64,000 bases of DNA from Yamagishiella unicocca (Eukaryota > Chlorophyta > Chlorophyceae > Chlamydomonadales > Volvocaceae): NCBI GenBank assembly GCA_003116995.1, contig BDSL01000023.1, positions 434,001 to 498,000 of the forward strand, read 5' to 3'. The position numbers and the translations under genes are program-made. Below the pieces are notes generated by a model that saw only the letters and a program-made list of their open reading frames with translations, was not told where the DNA came from and made no database searches. How positions within the stretch are numbered: position 1 is the first letter of the stretch; every line of letters starts with the position of its first letter. Positions 10,801 through 21,675 of the stretch are shown here, piece after piece.

Positions 10801-13333
10801 TGTTTCGAGCCCGTCCCTACCTCCTTCCTCCACTTGTCTCACCCCCGTCCCTCCCACCCTCCTCCACTTGTCTCACCCCCGTCCCTCCCTCCCTCCCCCA
10901 CTTGTCTCACCCCCGTCCCTCCCTCCCTCCTCCACTTGTTTCGCTCCCGTCCCTCCCTCCCTCCTCCACTTGTCTCACCCCCGTCCCTCCCTCCCTCCCC
11001 CACTTGTCTCCACCCCGTCCCTCCCTCCCTCCTCCACTTGTCTCACCCCCGTCCCTCCCTCCCTCCTCCACTTGTTTCGCTCCCGTCCCTCCCTCCCTCC
11101 TCCACTTGTCTCACCCCCGTCCCTCCCTCCTTCCTCCACTTGTTTCGAGCCCGTCCCTACCTCCTTCCTCCACTTGTCTCACCCCCGTCCCTCCCACCCT
11201 CCTCCACTTGTCTCACCCCCGTCCCTCCCTCCCTCCCCCACTTGTCTCACCCCCGTCCCTCCCTCCCTCCCCGCTACTCCCGCGACTCCCCCCGTAACGG
11301 TGCTGCGGCGGTCCCGTGGGTCTGTACCCTGCTCCGGCCGCTTGTCTGGGCTGCAAGCGCAGTGCGTGTGCTGCCAGTGCGGCTGCCCTGCTGCGCAGTG
11401 CCGCAGCTGGGGCTCCGGGAGCAGCCACACGGACCACGCCAACCGGCTGCCTGCGGCGCCACTGGTGATGCCGCACCTCCGGGCCCTATTGGGGCTGCAG
11501 CCGACGGCGGGGAGGAACCACCCCGCCACGACCAACATGCACCGGCAGGGGGGTGGGGGCGGTGGAGGTGGAGGTGGGAGTGGGAGTGGGGGTGGGGGTG
11601 CTGTTGGGAGGCCGGCGGGGCCGAGCGGCCAGAGGGTGCCGCGACCGCAGCCGGAGCAGCAGCAGCATGCGGAGGTACAGCAGGGGCAGGCGCAGGAACA
11701 GGTGCAGCCGCCACCGCTGCAGCGTCAACAGGAGGAGCAAGGGCAGTTTGCGCCGCCGCCGCCGGAACAGCAGCAAGCACCGCCGCAGCAGCACCAGCAC
11801 CAGCTGGGGCCAGAACCGCCGCAGCAGCGGCCAGAACCGCAGCAGCAGCAGCAGCGGCAAGAATCGCAGCATGACAATGTGCCAGCGGTGGACCGTGCGG
11901 GCGGTGCCGGCAGCAGCGGGACCTTAAACACCGCCCTGAACCCCCCCGCGCCTCCGCCTCCTTTCCCTTCGGCGAACCCCTGGAGTTTCCTGGTGGACGA
12001 TGAGCTGGCCCAGTGTCTGGCCGCTGTGTTTTGCGCCAATGAGTCCCTCCAAACCGCCGTCCACGCGAGGGCAGTTAGCCGGCGCACCCCAACCTCTGAG
12101 AGCGCGGAGGCAGCGGAGGGAGCGGAGGGGGCTGCGGGGGCGGAGGCCGCGACGGCGGAGACGGAGGCGGCCAACCACAGGTCATTCAGCGGCGCAGAGG
12201 GACCATCAGAGGCTTGCGGCTCGGCAGAGGCAGAGGCGGGGGAAGCGGCGGCTACCGGTGCAGACGCTGGGTGCGGAACGACAGCGATGCAGTCCGGGGC
12301 TGCGGCTGGGGCCGTGTGCGGCCTGGAGCAACCGGCGCCGTTGCGGCCGCGGGTGCGGCTGCGGCTGCGGCGGCTGCCCAGGCAGTCCGCGCCGTCCCCG
12401 CCGGCGCTGGCTCGGCAGCGGAGCCCTTCCCTCGGGCTGCACGTGGGAGCGAAGGATAGGGAGGAGGCACCAGGGACGGCAGCGGAGGAGGCTCCAGGGA
12501 TGTCAGCGGAGGAGGCTCCAGGGACGGCAGCGGCCCCAGGGACGGCAGCGGAGGAGGCTCCAGGGATGGCAGCGGAGGAGGCTCCAGGGACGGCAGCGGA
12601 GCAGGCTCCAGGGATGATGAGGGGAGGCGGCAGCAGGCCTGCCGGAGGGGAGGCGGCAGCAAGCTTGCACGTGGAGGTGGCACAGGAGGCGTATGCTGCA
12701 GCTGATGCGGCTCGTGCGGGCGCAGACGGGGCCGCTGAGTCGCCCGACGCCGCGCAGCCCATGTCGTCTTCCAGGCGGGTCTTCAAGTTGCGGAGGGCGG
12801 TCCTGGGCGACCCTACTGGCCAGCCGGGGTCGTGCGAGGACTCACCCACCGCACCCACCGCACCCGCCGCAGCCTCGCCGGCAGCAGTAGCGGTCGCAGC
12901 AGCGGTCGCAGCAGCGGCGGCAGTCGCGGTCACAGCAGCGGCGGGACCCTGGGAAGGGAGGGGCGCGGAGGAGGGCGCCCGGATGCTGGGTGTGCTGGAG
13001 ATGGGGTCCGCGTCAGCGCGCCAGCGCAAGCCCGGTGATGATGACCCCCTGCTGCCCGGTGCGGGTGCGGGCGCGGGTGCGCTGAGCAGTGCTGGTGCCG
13101 CGGCTACACCTCCTCAACACCATCCAGCAGAGAGGGACGTGGCAGCGGCCGGCGGGCGGATCGAAACCCCACGGCCGGGCCGCATTCGCCTCAAGATTCC
13201 AATTGCTCGATTCGGGCAGCTCCAACGGCGGGTAAGCCGTGACTTAGCATCGCCGCTGGGGGGCCTCCCAACCCCCGGGCCTGCTTTGGAGGACGCGGCG
13301 GAGGGCGAGGAGGCTGCTGGGGTGAGGGATTGA
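7829..13333 (+). CDS. RIN13-like cysteine-domain protein 1 (two Cys domains, Q/P/A-rich tail)
   Basis: Exons 7829-8701, 8870-8977, 9371-9425, 9696-9961, 11363-13333; 3273 nt, 1090 aa. The conserved core begins TRDLPHPRPDC and continues through CSQCYCYVCDVRASECEFW and a D-H-S-N segment followed by W-x-x-L-R. This resembles the conserved domain of plant RPM1-interacting protein 13 (RIN13). A second copy follows directly: HCPKYRF, CFQCVCCQCGCPAAQC, W-G-S-G, D-H-A-N. The N-terminal part has a basic cluster (RKRAR), an acidic hydrophobic motif VYLLSDSDENE and a GDAAPAPAA repeat. The long last exon is rich in Gly, Gln, Pro and Ala with EEAPGTAA-type repeats. The cysteines could bind metal; the molecular role is unknown. 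Likely nuclear by composition (inference). A paralogue lies at 26566-29611. Confidence 0.8.
8308..8510 (+). repeat. 27-bp coding minisatellite in RIN13-like 1
   Basis: About seven copies of a 27-bp unit (gatgcagcccctgcccctgc plus ctgcaggg) encode the nonapeptide GDAAPAPAA repeated in exon 1. The unit length is a multiple of three, so copy changes keep the frame. Confidence 0.9.
9228..9369 (+). repeat. Pyrimidine-rich minisatellite in RIN13-like 1 intron 2
   Basis: Tandem units of about 22 bp (cctcttctcgcccctccccc) fill the end of the intron right up to the acceptor at 9370. The same unit occupies the matching intron of the paralogue at 27950-28294. Confidence 0.9.
10016..11275 (+). repeat. 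34-bp pyrimidine minisatellite array in RIN13-like 1 intron 4
   Basis: Roughly 37 units of 34 bp, core cccgtccctccctccctcct followed by ccacttgt, with two alternating variants starting ctcaccc or ttcgctc and a third starting ttcgagc. The array lies between the donor after 9961 and the acceptor at 11362. It contains almost no AG dinucleotide, so it acts as a very long polypyrimidine stretch. Its lack of stops in all plus frames creates long spurious reading frames. Confidence 0.92.
12466..12615 (+). repeat. Coding repeat EEAPGTAA/EEAPGMAA in RIN13-like 1
   Basis: Tandem 24-bp units (gcggaggaggctccagggac/tg) in the last exon encode seven or so copies of an eight-residue Glu/Ala/Pro/Gly module, one copy shortened. 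Confidence 0.85.
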
Positions 13334-14744
13334 GGGTGATGAGACGAGGCGAGGCGTTTGAAGGTGGCTGCCGTGCAGAAGGGGGTGGGAGGGTCCGGGG
13401 CGGAGCGCATGCCTGGCGGTATAGGATACATGGGCACCTCATTATAATGGTTCCCAAAGCAACTGCTTCGTCGTTAGTCGACCTTCATCTCGAGCGAGCT
13501 GCATAACGTTTCGTACGTACCTCTAGCACGAATAAAACACGTATTGTACGTTAAGACATTTGCTATTGGTGCGCTTCCGCCGTCTTGCGTGTCTGTGCTG
13601 TGCTGTTTGTCGAACCTGCAAATGTTTGTAGCGCGTCTTAGGTGAGCCCAGCAGCAGTCAGTTGCGCGACGTTGCGCCCGCGGCCGCTGGCGGATTGTTG
13701 TCTGCTGGTGTTGGGTTAGGGCTCCCGGGTACGATGCGAAGCTGCTCGTGCCAGGGCAGGCGGCAGGGCCACACGCCAAACCCTACGCGTGGTTTCGGTG
13801 CGAGGGGGAGGGCATGCGTGGGTCAGCAGTGCGGCGGCCGTGACCATTCCGTGACCATCAGGCAGCGGCAACGTCAGCCTATGGCGGAGAGTCGATCGCA
13901 GGCCTGCCGCCGTGTAGACACTTCGCCTGAGACGTCGAAGGCTCGGATGACTGTGAAAAGCGTGTTAGGGCGCTGGCGCCCTGCCCGTCTCGTCATGTAT
14001 CGGCGACAGCAGGGAGACAGCCTGGTGGAAGGGGTCAAGAAGAGTTGAAGCGTAGCAACTACGCTAGCTAGTGATTTGCGGACTAGAACCCTGGTGGGTG
14101 GCGGTGCGTGGCTCGACAGATTGAAGCCTTGGGAGGGACAGGCTAGGTGACGTGCAGGCGACGTATGCCCATTACTCGCTTTTGCGTGGAAAGTAAACGC
14201 GTTTTTCGTTGTCCAGTACTTTAGGAGCAGGACGTCGGCGGGAATGTCCAAAACAGTGCGCTGGTGGTCCTGGGTTGTGTTCTGCCGTCTGTAATGCCAG
14301 GGGGGAAAGGCATTGGACAGGAGGCGCGACCTCGGCCTTGTCTCACGTCGGCGTGTCTTATCGCAGGGCGCTCTGCTGGTAGAAGAAGAAGAGGGAAAAA
14401 GCCCATCGGACAATTGAAGGCGATATGGCGATGGAGTTGTATGCTTCGCGTGCATGTTTGGTTTAAAAAAGTATGCCCTGGCGGACCCGCGGTGGGTGCT
14501 GGCCAGGCATTGCGCGATCCAAGTTGCGATTGACGTTGCACATGTTTTTGGCTACACGAAACATGATACGGTACGACAGGGTATTCGCTGGACGGCCCCC
14601 CCCCCGAGCGAAACACTTGAGATGAGGTTGGTAGGTCGTTGGGCTGCGCCTTCCCTTGTCAGCCGTTCGCCGCAGCAGGTCAGACGCTTTGGGGCTCATG
14701 CGTACGTGTCTTCCTATGGCGGCGCTAGTGACGCGTCTTTTCGT

Positions 14745-14852
14745 CTCGGCTTCGAAGCTTGCGGTTGGTCGGGCTGGTGTAATTTAGACAGGGCCCTCCT
14801 CGGCTTCGAAGCTTGCGGTTGGTCGGGCTGGTGTAACTTAGACAGGGCCCTC
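14745..14852. repeat. Two-copy 54-bp tandem repeat
   Basis: The unit, which starts ctcggcttcgaagcttgcgg, is present twice head to tail with one or two mismatches. It is intergenic. Confidence 0.85.
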
Positions 14853-15785
14853 CTGAGCGCTGTGCCTTTTCGAGGTGCTCGGGCGCCCTTCCTGTGAATT
14901 GGCCATGAGAGGGCAACCGAAGGTGGTGGCAACCACTTTGTCACCGGAAATAGCACGCAGCGGCACGCAAAGCGTAGGTGTTTTGTATTGCCTTGCTCGT
15001 GTCGAACTCGTCTGCTGCTGGCTGCTAGCGCTGGCTTTTCATACTGTGAGGTCTTGGTATGGGCCCCCACTCTTGTATGTCCTGGGCTCGCCTGGGCTTC
15101 AGTACACTTTGTCGTTATCTTATATAACACTCGTCAGCACTCCCTCAGCAGTACAGGACCTGCAACGTTGGTTGCAACGGTTCGCACCACCAAAAAATTC
15201 CAGTCGGTTCCTTGTACGGTAGGTGCTGGTAGGTGGCAATGTTAGTGAGCCGGACGAGTTTGCAAACGTTAGGCCTCAGCTGCGCAAATCGACAGTGCAA
15301 TATGGTTTAAGTAACTGGACAACAAGTTGTCAAAATGTGCCAACCCAACAGTCGGCCCCGACCTGACACGCCTGACAACGGACACCGATTTTGCTCGCGC
15401 CTCGACCGAGCCAACTGCAACTGTGAATGCTCAAAACTGATGTGTACATAACGCAGGACCTCATGGCCTCTGGTAATATGGCCCTTCACCTTCTGGTAAA
15501 TCCAATACCGGTGTGGGCCAATCTCAGAAGCTCTCAGAAAACAATTCAACTAACCACCACGTCGGCCACTCCGTGTTCGAAAAGATTGAGTGACAGACAA
15601 TCCATGTACCATATTACTTCAAATAGTACTAGACGTCGCAATCCGTGAATGCAGCGTTTTAGGCTGACAGGGGCGGGCTGACGGAACCGAGCGAACGACA
15701 GCGGAAGCTACCTGCAGTACGTAGGCGGAATTCCTGCCGTAAGTCCCAGTCGTTAGCATAAATAAAGCCATGAAACATATTTTTT

Positions 15786-15792
15786 TATAAAA
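15786..15792 (+). promoter_or_regulatory. TATA-like element of Kazal gene 1
   Basis: TATAAAA lies 71 bp before the ATG at 15863, in an A/T-rich patch that stands out from the surrounding GC-rich DNA. Confidence 0.4.
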
Positions 15793-15862
15793 CGGAGCCA
15801 AAACTTTCTGGTGGAACAAATTACTAACAAAGCACGCAGCTGCCGTCGATACGCCCCTATCC

Positions 15863-17144
15863 ATGGCGCCCCAATCTTATCTGCGGATGGCCTGCGGCAT
15901 CATCTTCATGCTGACACTTTGTGAGTTCAAGGCACCTGATATAGCCTGTCAAGGTAGTTTTGCAGGCTCTGCGTTGCGCTCGTCGACGCGGATCACCGTC
16001 ACGGCCACCCTTCAGCCATCCCCCCAAAACCTTTAAGGTCATTATCATTCCAACCACGTTTAGGATTCGATTGCCTGGTACCTAAAGGGATGTAAAAGAT
16101 CCCTTCGAGCCATGTCGGGAGCTCCAAACTAACCCATCGCTCGTAAACCCGCCAAGTTCTATTTCCTAACGCGTCACCAAACCGTTTTCCTGTGCCTTTC
16201 TTTAGCAGGTGGCGGCATCGGCAGTGTCCGTGCTGGGGTCAACAACTGCATCTGTACGACGGAGTACGATCCAGTTTGCGGCACAGATGGCATGACCTAC
16301 TCCAACCAGTGCTTTGCGGAGTGCAAGCTGGGCAAGGGCAGATATAAGCTCGGCCGATGTGAGAAGTACGCGTTCAACCCCATCGCCGGGTGAGCCTGCT
16401 GGGGTTCAGCGCTTTGGGCTTGGAAATATCGGCACTGCGCGTTCTCTGCATCGGCACCCGCGCGCTGTCTCCCTCGCGGCCCCGCCAGCACGCACCCCCC
16501 CGCCACCGCACCCCAACGTGCGTTCTGTCTGCTAGGTGGGTCCTGCCACGCATACCCTAGTACCAAAAACCCCAGTACCAAATCGCGGGCACAAAGCATT
16601 ATGACAACATGTCCTCCTTCCTCCTTCCATCGACTTCCATCCCCCGGTCTCACCCAGGTGCATCGGTGTCGTCCGCTGCGCCGCTGACGCCTGCGAACAG
16701 CCCTGGCCCTCCGAGTGCCAGAACCCGCTACCGGAAGGCGCTGTCTGCTTCAACAACCCCTGCGTCGGTGTAGTGTACCATGGGGAGGAACTGCTGCCCT
16801 GCGAGCCGATTTGGGTCGACCCCAAGACCAATCAGCTCGTCCAGTGCGGCGACGGCCCCAAGCTTGCTGACTGCATTTGCCCACAAATCTACGATCCGGT
16901 CTGCGGCACCGACGGCAAAACCTACCCCAACAGCTGCGTGGCGGCTTGCGAGATGGGTCCTGGCAAAAGATATGACGAAGGCGCTTGCGAGGCGATAAAT
17001 CCTTTCACCAAGTAAGATCTATCTACTACTTACGCTTGGCAGGCTTGGCGCGTGCACGGCTGTGTTATGCTGCCGTTTCTTTTGCCGTACTACCATAGCA
17101 TCCAACCAGCCTCATCCTGCGTACTCAACTATAAAACGGTTTGA

Positions 17145-17178
<34 letters not shown>

Positions 17179-18022
17179 CGATTGTGCTGTATGTTGCGAA
17201 CGCAGGTGCTCCCCCCAGAACACCGTCCAATGTTTCGCGGACCCCTGCTTCGTCAACGACTGCCCCGCACACCCCTCGGCGACCTGCCTGCCCATCTACT
17301 GCAACAACGCCGTCTATCGTGGCCAGCGCGTGGGCGCTTGCGAGGCACTGTACGTGGACGCCGAGGGCAACCCCGTGGATTGCTATGAACTGCTGGCCGA
17401 CGACATCCTCGCGTAAGTGGCTGTAGTAAGGAAAGCATCGCTGAGTGGGTGTACTAGGACTTTAGGAAAGGAGAACGTCGCTTACGTTCAGGACGCGAAA
17501 GCGAGCCGTCGTGGACGGACATATCTTCTGCGGCGACTGAATGGCTGCATGCGCAGGTCCTTGGGCGCGTGCGGCTCCTAGAGGAAAAGCAAAAACTGAG
17601 CGTGGGCATAATACTGCGGACCTCAGCTGGGCATCCTGCGGGCCTAGCTGCCACCACCCTCGAACCTACCTACCTACCTCCATACACCTATCGTATCTGG
17701 TATCTGGTCTGTAGCCCACTGTAACAATTACTACTACTATCTCTTGGTCTGGAACCCACTGTAACCGTTACAACAACTACTACTACCTGTCGCGGCGTAT
17801 CCCCCGGCGCGCCGCAAACCGTGCAGATGCGACCCTGATGCGCCACTCTGCATCGAGCCGGATCCGTGCCCCAGTCCTACCTGCCCCGGCTCGCCCAGGG
17901 CCGCCTGCATCTCCAAGTTCTGCACCCTCACGTACAGAGGCACTCAGCTGGCGGCGTGCGCCCCCGTCTGGTACGACCGGCTCACCGGAGACCTGCTGGA
18001 GGGGTGCACACCAGCTGCCTAG
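15863..18022 (+). CDS. Secreted Kazal/cysteine-rich protein 1
   Basis: Exons 15863-15920, 16206-16389, 16658-17011, 17206-17412, 17827-18022; 999 nt, 332 aa. The N-terminus (MAPQSYLRMACGIIFMLTL) is a signal peptide split by intron 1. Two Kazal-type domains follow, both with YDPVCGTDG, TYxN and the usual cysteines; the predicted reactive-site (P1) residues are Thr and Gln. Between and after them are three copies of a cysteine module of the form C-x(3)-Y-x-G-x(2)-L-x(2)-C-x-P-x-W-x-D followed by a final Cys (for example VVYHGEELLPCEPIWVD). Kazal domains are canonical serine protease inhibitors; the extra module is unfamiliar to me. Probably an extracellular or vacuolar inhibitor. The acceptor of exon 2 could also be 16208, three bases later. 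A paralogue with the same intron phases lies 3.7 kb downstream. Confidence 0.88.
17146..17177 (+). repeat. (TGC/CTG)n microsatellite in Kazal gene 1 intron 3
   Basis: About ten CTG triplets lie 28 bp before the 3' splice site at 17205. The paralogue has no such run at the same place. Confidence 0.9.
17700..17790. repeat. Dispersed repeat around cactgtaaccgttac (family D)
   Basis: Two imperfect copies of a motif (ggtctggaacccactgtaac) occur in the last intron of Kazal gene 1. Related copies, some reversed, are at 18758-18800, 22955-23035, 39838-39862 and 56313-56350. Confidence 0.6.
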
Positions 18023-21000
18023 CATGTATGTTCGTGCGTGATACCAGCAGGCAGGCACAGAATAGGGGACGGAAGGAAGCCGGTTGATGGGATTGGGACA
18101 CTTTTTGATCGAGAGCCCTCTCATGTGTCTACGTACGGCGCCGGGGAATGTATGGCACATTCTTGACGTGGTTGCGTGCCGAAATGGCGGGCCGAATCAT
18201 GAGTCCGATATGGTAGCAGCAGTAGCGAGCACAGATCGGTAGGCGAGAGGTGGCTACACGTACATATGTCGTACCCTTGCCACCATGTGTATGGACGTCC
18301 GCTTGCGAGCACCTATAACTAACGTGAAGGACATACAACAACATACCGTTTTTTCCGCAGCTGCGGCGGATTGGGCGCCGGAGGTGCGCCATGCCGTATC
18401 GTAGGTAGCCTTAGTTGGGGTACTTTCAAATAATCAGCAGCGGCCTCGTCGGGTCGCCCTCTCTGTGGTACCACTAAGTGCTTCTACTTCCCTACCTGTC
18501 CGTGCGTGGCCTTGGCGATGGGTTAGGTTTGGGCGTTCCTCCGCCTCCTCGCTTGTCATTTAAGGAGGCGTGCTTGCAAGAGGTGACACGCGGCAGCTGT
18601 AGTAATAGACGCGTACATAGCTCATGTCAATACGCTGTAAGGTGCTGTCTTTTTTATGAAGCCATGTGTTAGCACTAGTCGTTACAGTAGTGCTATTGCT
18701 TGGTAAAACGTCGGTTTGCATCCCTAAATGAGTGGGTTCCTGTAACCATGCAGCCGTCTACGGTTACAGTGGGTTCCAGACCAAAAGGTAGAACCATCGG
18801 GCACATCGCCTGACACTGATGGTGGTGGTGATGCACATGTACCTGCTGATATTGCATTCCTGGCAGCTGCAGATTGAGGCCGATAATGGGCCACGGTTTC
18901 TTATGGTAGATGTATTGGTAGTATGGTGGTAGCACTTGTACAGTATGGTGGTTGGTTGTTGTTGTACTTGTTACAGTGGTACAGCGGGCTGAAGACCGGC
19001 TCCGATGGAGGTTGCCGTGTGGGTGCCCTAACCTGGCGCGACGAGCCCTCGATGGTGTTTGGCCGCTGGAGGATTTGAGAGAGCTGTTGGGCTCCTGTAA
19101 TGACATAACAGCTTACACCCCGTTTCAAAATGCCGGCAATGTTTCCTGGTCGGGTTAGAAACGGTTGCGTTTTTTGGCCTAACGAGTTTCGGTTCGACGC
19201 GGTTTCTTACAAACGAGCTTAGCCCTTGCGCCATTCAGGGCCCACGTTTCTGTTATTTGTATAGCAGCGCCAGTTCTGGTCCAACATGGTGACGTGCGGG
19301 GCATTGTTGCTCAGGGGTGTACCACTGGCCTGAGACGCGGCTGCGGCATCCCAACGGTTCATTTCTTGAAGCTCTGCTAGGGGAGTGGAACTAAAGCAAC
19401 AATATGGAAACGAAGGCCAAAAGCGACAATTAAAGTTATGAAGAGGCTCAGGGACAGAGGAATAGCCCTAGGGACGACCGCCAAGAGTCCAAAGGATTTT
19501 GGACAGACCGACCAGCCATTGTAGAGCTGGGGCCGCTGCGGCCGACTATAACAGTTAATACTACAAAGCTGCCGCCCGTCTCAATAATCACTCCGTTGTC
19601 TGGCAGGAGAAGGGGCGCACTGACCAAACCCGCCCGCCCCAACCCTCCATAGCTGTCCGGAGGCTCCCTCCCACGGTCCCGCAAAAGCGAAACTTCTAAC
19701 CTATCAGAGCCGGCAAGCTTGTCCATGAGCCAACTGACGCAGTGTGTAGGGCGATACGATCAGCCAACGAGAGGGGAAGACAGCAGGAGATGCACTCCCG
19801 AGGCGGACAAGGCCTCTGGTATCGCTCGGAAACTTTGGCGGGAACAAATTAAACACGCGGGCGATCATAAATCCTATGTTCGCCATGTCAATTATTGCAA
19901 TAATGGACATGGCATACTGTGTTTGCGCTGCCACCGCTCTACATGGCAACACATGCACCAGATGCTACCAATACCATGACTCGCACACGAGCCGCAGGAA
20001 CGGGGCCTGGGCCGGGCACGCACGACCGCACCCTCACGGGACATGGATGGCAGTTACTTAGCATCAAGCGCGGGCGGGAGTAGCGCGGGTACCGGCATGT
20101 ACCAGAACTGCCGTACTTCGACCGCCGGCACCAACCGCCACCGCCACCTGCTGCTTGACCACCACGGCACCTCGCCCTGTCACAGCACGCAGGGTACCAA
20201 CGCGGACACGCCTCCGGATGCAGCCTCGGCGTGTTACTCAGTAGTAGGGCATGGCCAACCACGCACAACCGATGATTGTGAACTAGTGGAGTTGATAATT
20301 GATCTCCTTAGTCATATGTAGGTGTGGCCGTGCCCATTTCCCCAATCCCACCACCGGCTGACATGTCTTGAGTTCGACATTCCAAGCACCCACCAGCTTC
20401 ATCAAGCACGGCGTGACTAGGCACTTGTAAGCAGGGGTAGCCGGCACGGGGAGGTGCCTCAAGGTAGGGGACCATTAGCGTTAAGGAGCCCATGGGCGCT
20501 GCGGGCCCTCCTTTCGGAGGCTGTTTCGGCAGATGCGCTATGGCCTCCATTTCCAGCATAACTACTCCCCGCTTGCCTTCCGCTCTGTTGCTAACCCCTA
20601 GAACATAGAGAAATCATGCTGCATTGCATACGCAACGTCGTTTATATTGGTGCGTTGGTCTGACAGCGGCAGCTTCATGTCGTCTTCTGGACGGTCCACC
20701 TCAGCGCGAAATGACGCAACATGAAGTGTCCTGGAGCCGATGGGGCTGGCGGGGCATTCTTCCGCAAGGCCCCAAAGCGAGGAACAGCTGCAATTTTTCA
20801 TTTGGGCGAGTTAAATGCTGGAAGTTTCCAAACAACTCGGGGCTCAGGGTTGCAGGCGTCGCGCCATGGACTCTAGTTCGTTTTATCACGTTACTGTACA
20901 GTAACTCAACTGCTCTCGCCGTTTCGTTACCGGTGCTGAAACACAGCCAGGCCGCGGCTCACGATCTCCAGCAGCTCGTCGAAACCATAAGGAGAAACCA

Positions 21001-21675
21001 AAGCGGCTTTTTCGGCGTGTGTTGCGTGGTGTCGCACGTGTGGGCTAGATGGCAACGCTGGCTTGCATAGGACTTTAAACAAAATCTACCGTTTTTTAAA
21101 GCCAGAAGGAGGGTACTTTTACCATACGGGAGTATCGTCTATGCATGAACTGCTTACCGGTCGAGTTACGCCCCGACCAGGGGCGCCGAGTTTCATAGCG
21201 CTGCGAAGGTCCATCAAGGATATGTAGATGCGCGCACATGTTTGCAAGCCACTTATGAAGTACTAAGTCAGAGGGCACTATGAAAGACAAGTCATGGTAA
21301 GGCAATTGAATTGGACGATAGGCAGACGGATTTCCGAAAGGTTCGTTAAAGGCCGTTACATATCCCACCGTTGGAATTGAAAGTCACAGGCATCTATAGT
21401 ACATCTTCATGGCGTTGAACTCGCGTAGGTACATACACATGAGAGATGCCCCCGAATCGAACTCTGAAGCTTCTTCCACTACTTTCCACTCTTCTCCTAT
21501 GTGTCAGCTAACCGCCATGCCGTACAGTCTTACCTCCTTAAAACGACGGGGCCGGCTTGAGCTAAACCATATCACACGGCAAGGAATTTTAAAAACCTTG
21601 ACCTTGACAGATATTATTGTCAGGCGTCAACATCCTTCGCGTCCTTGTTCTCTGAGCCGGCCTACCTTTCAAGAC
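18023..21675. other. Intergenic region between the two Kazal genes
   Basis: No convincing exon chain. A copy of the dispersed repeat built on gttacagtgggttccagacc is at 18758-18800. Short CA/GT-rich and GGTGGT runs occur at 18815-18840 and 18920-18980. TGTAA at about 18639 is a possible algal polyadenylation signal for Kazal gene 1 but would imply a 3' UTR of about 600 nt. Confidence 0.45.

Larger units (their letters stand above)
13334..15862. other. Intergenic region between RIN13-like 1 and Kazal gene 1
   Basis: Open frames of up to about 190 codons exist on both strands here, but none has recognisable domains or exon structure. The left end should hold the 3' UTR of RIN13-like 1. A two-copy 54-bp tandem repeat is at 14745-14852. 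A TATA-like site for the next gene is at 15786-15792. Confidence 0.5.

Noticed and set aside
10010..13333. Continuous 1107-codon plus-strand frame and two overlapping long frames (9502-11874, 9987-11297)
   Set aside because: They read straight through the 34-bp pyrimidine satellite in three different frames. The real last exon starts at 11363, where splice phase and the second Cys domain fit. The satellite part is intron.
13874..14455. 193-codon minus-strand frame
   Set aside because: No domain, no paralogue, and it lies in the likely 3' flank of RIN13-like 1. Treated as chance.
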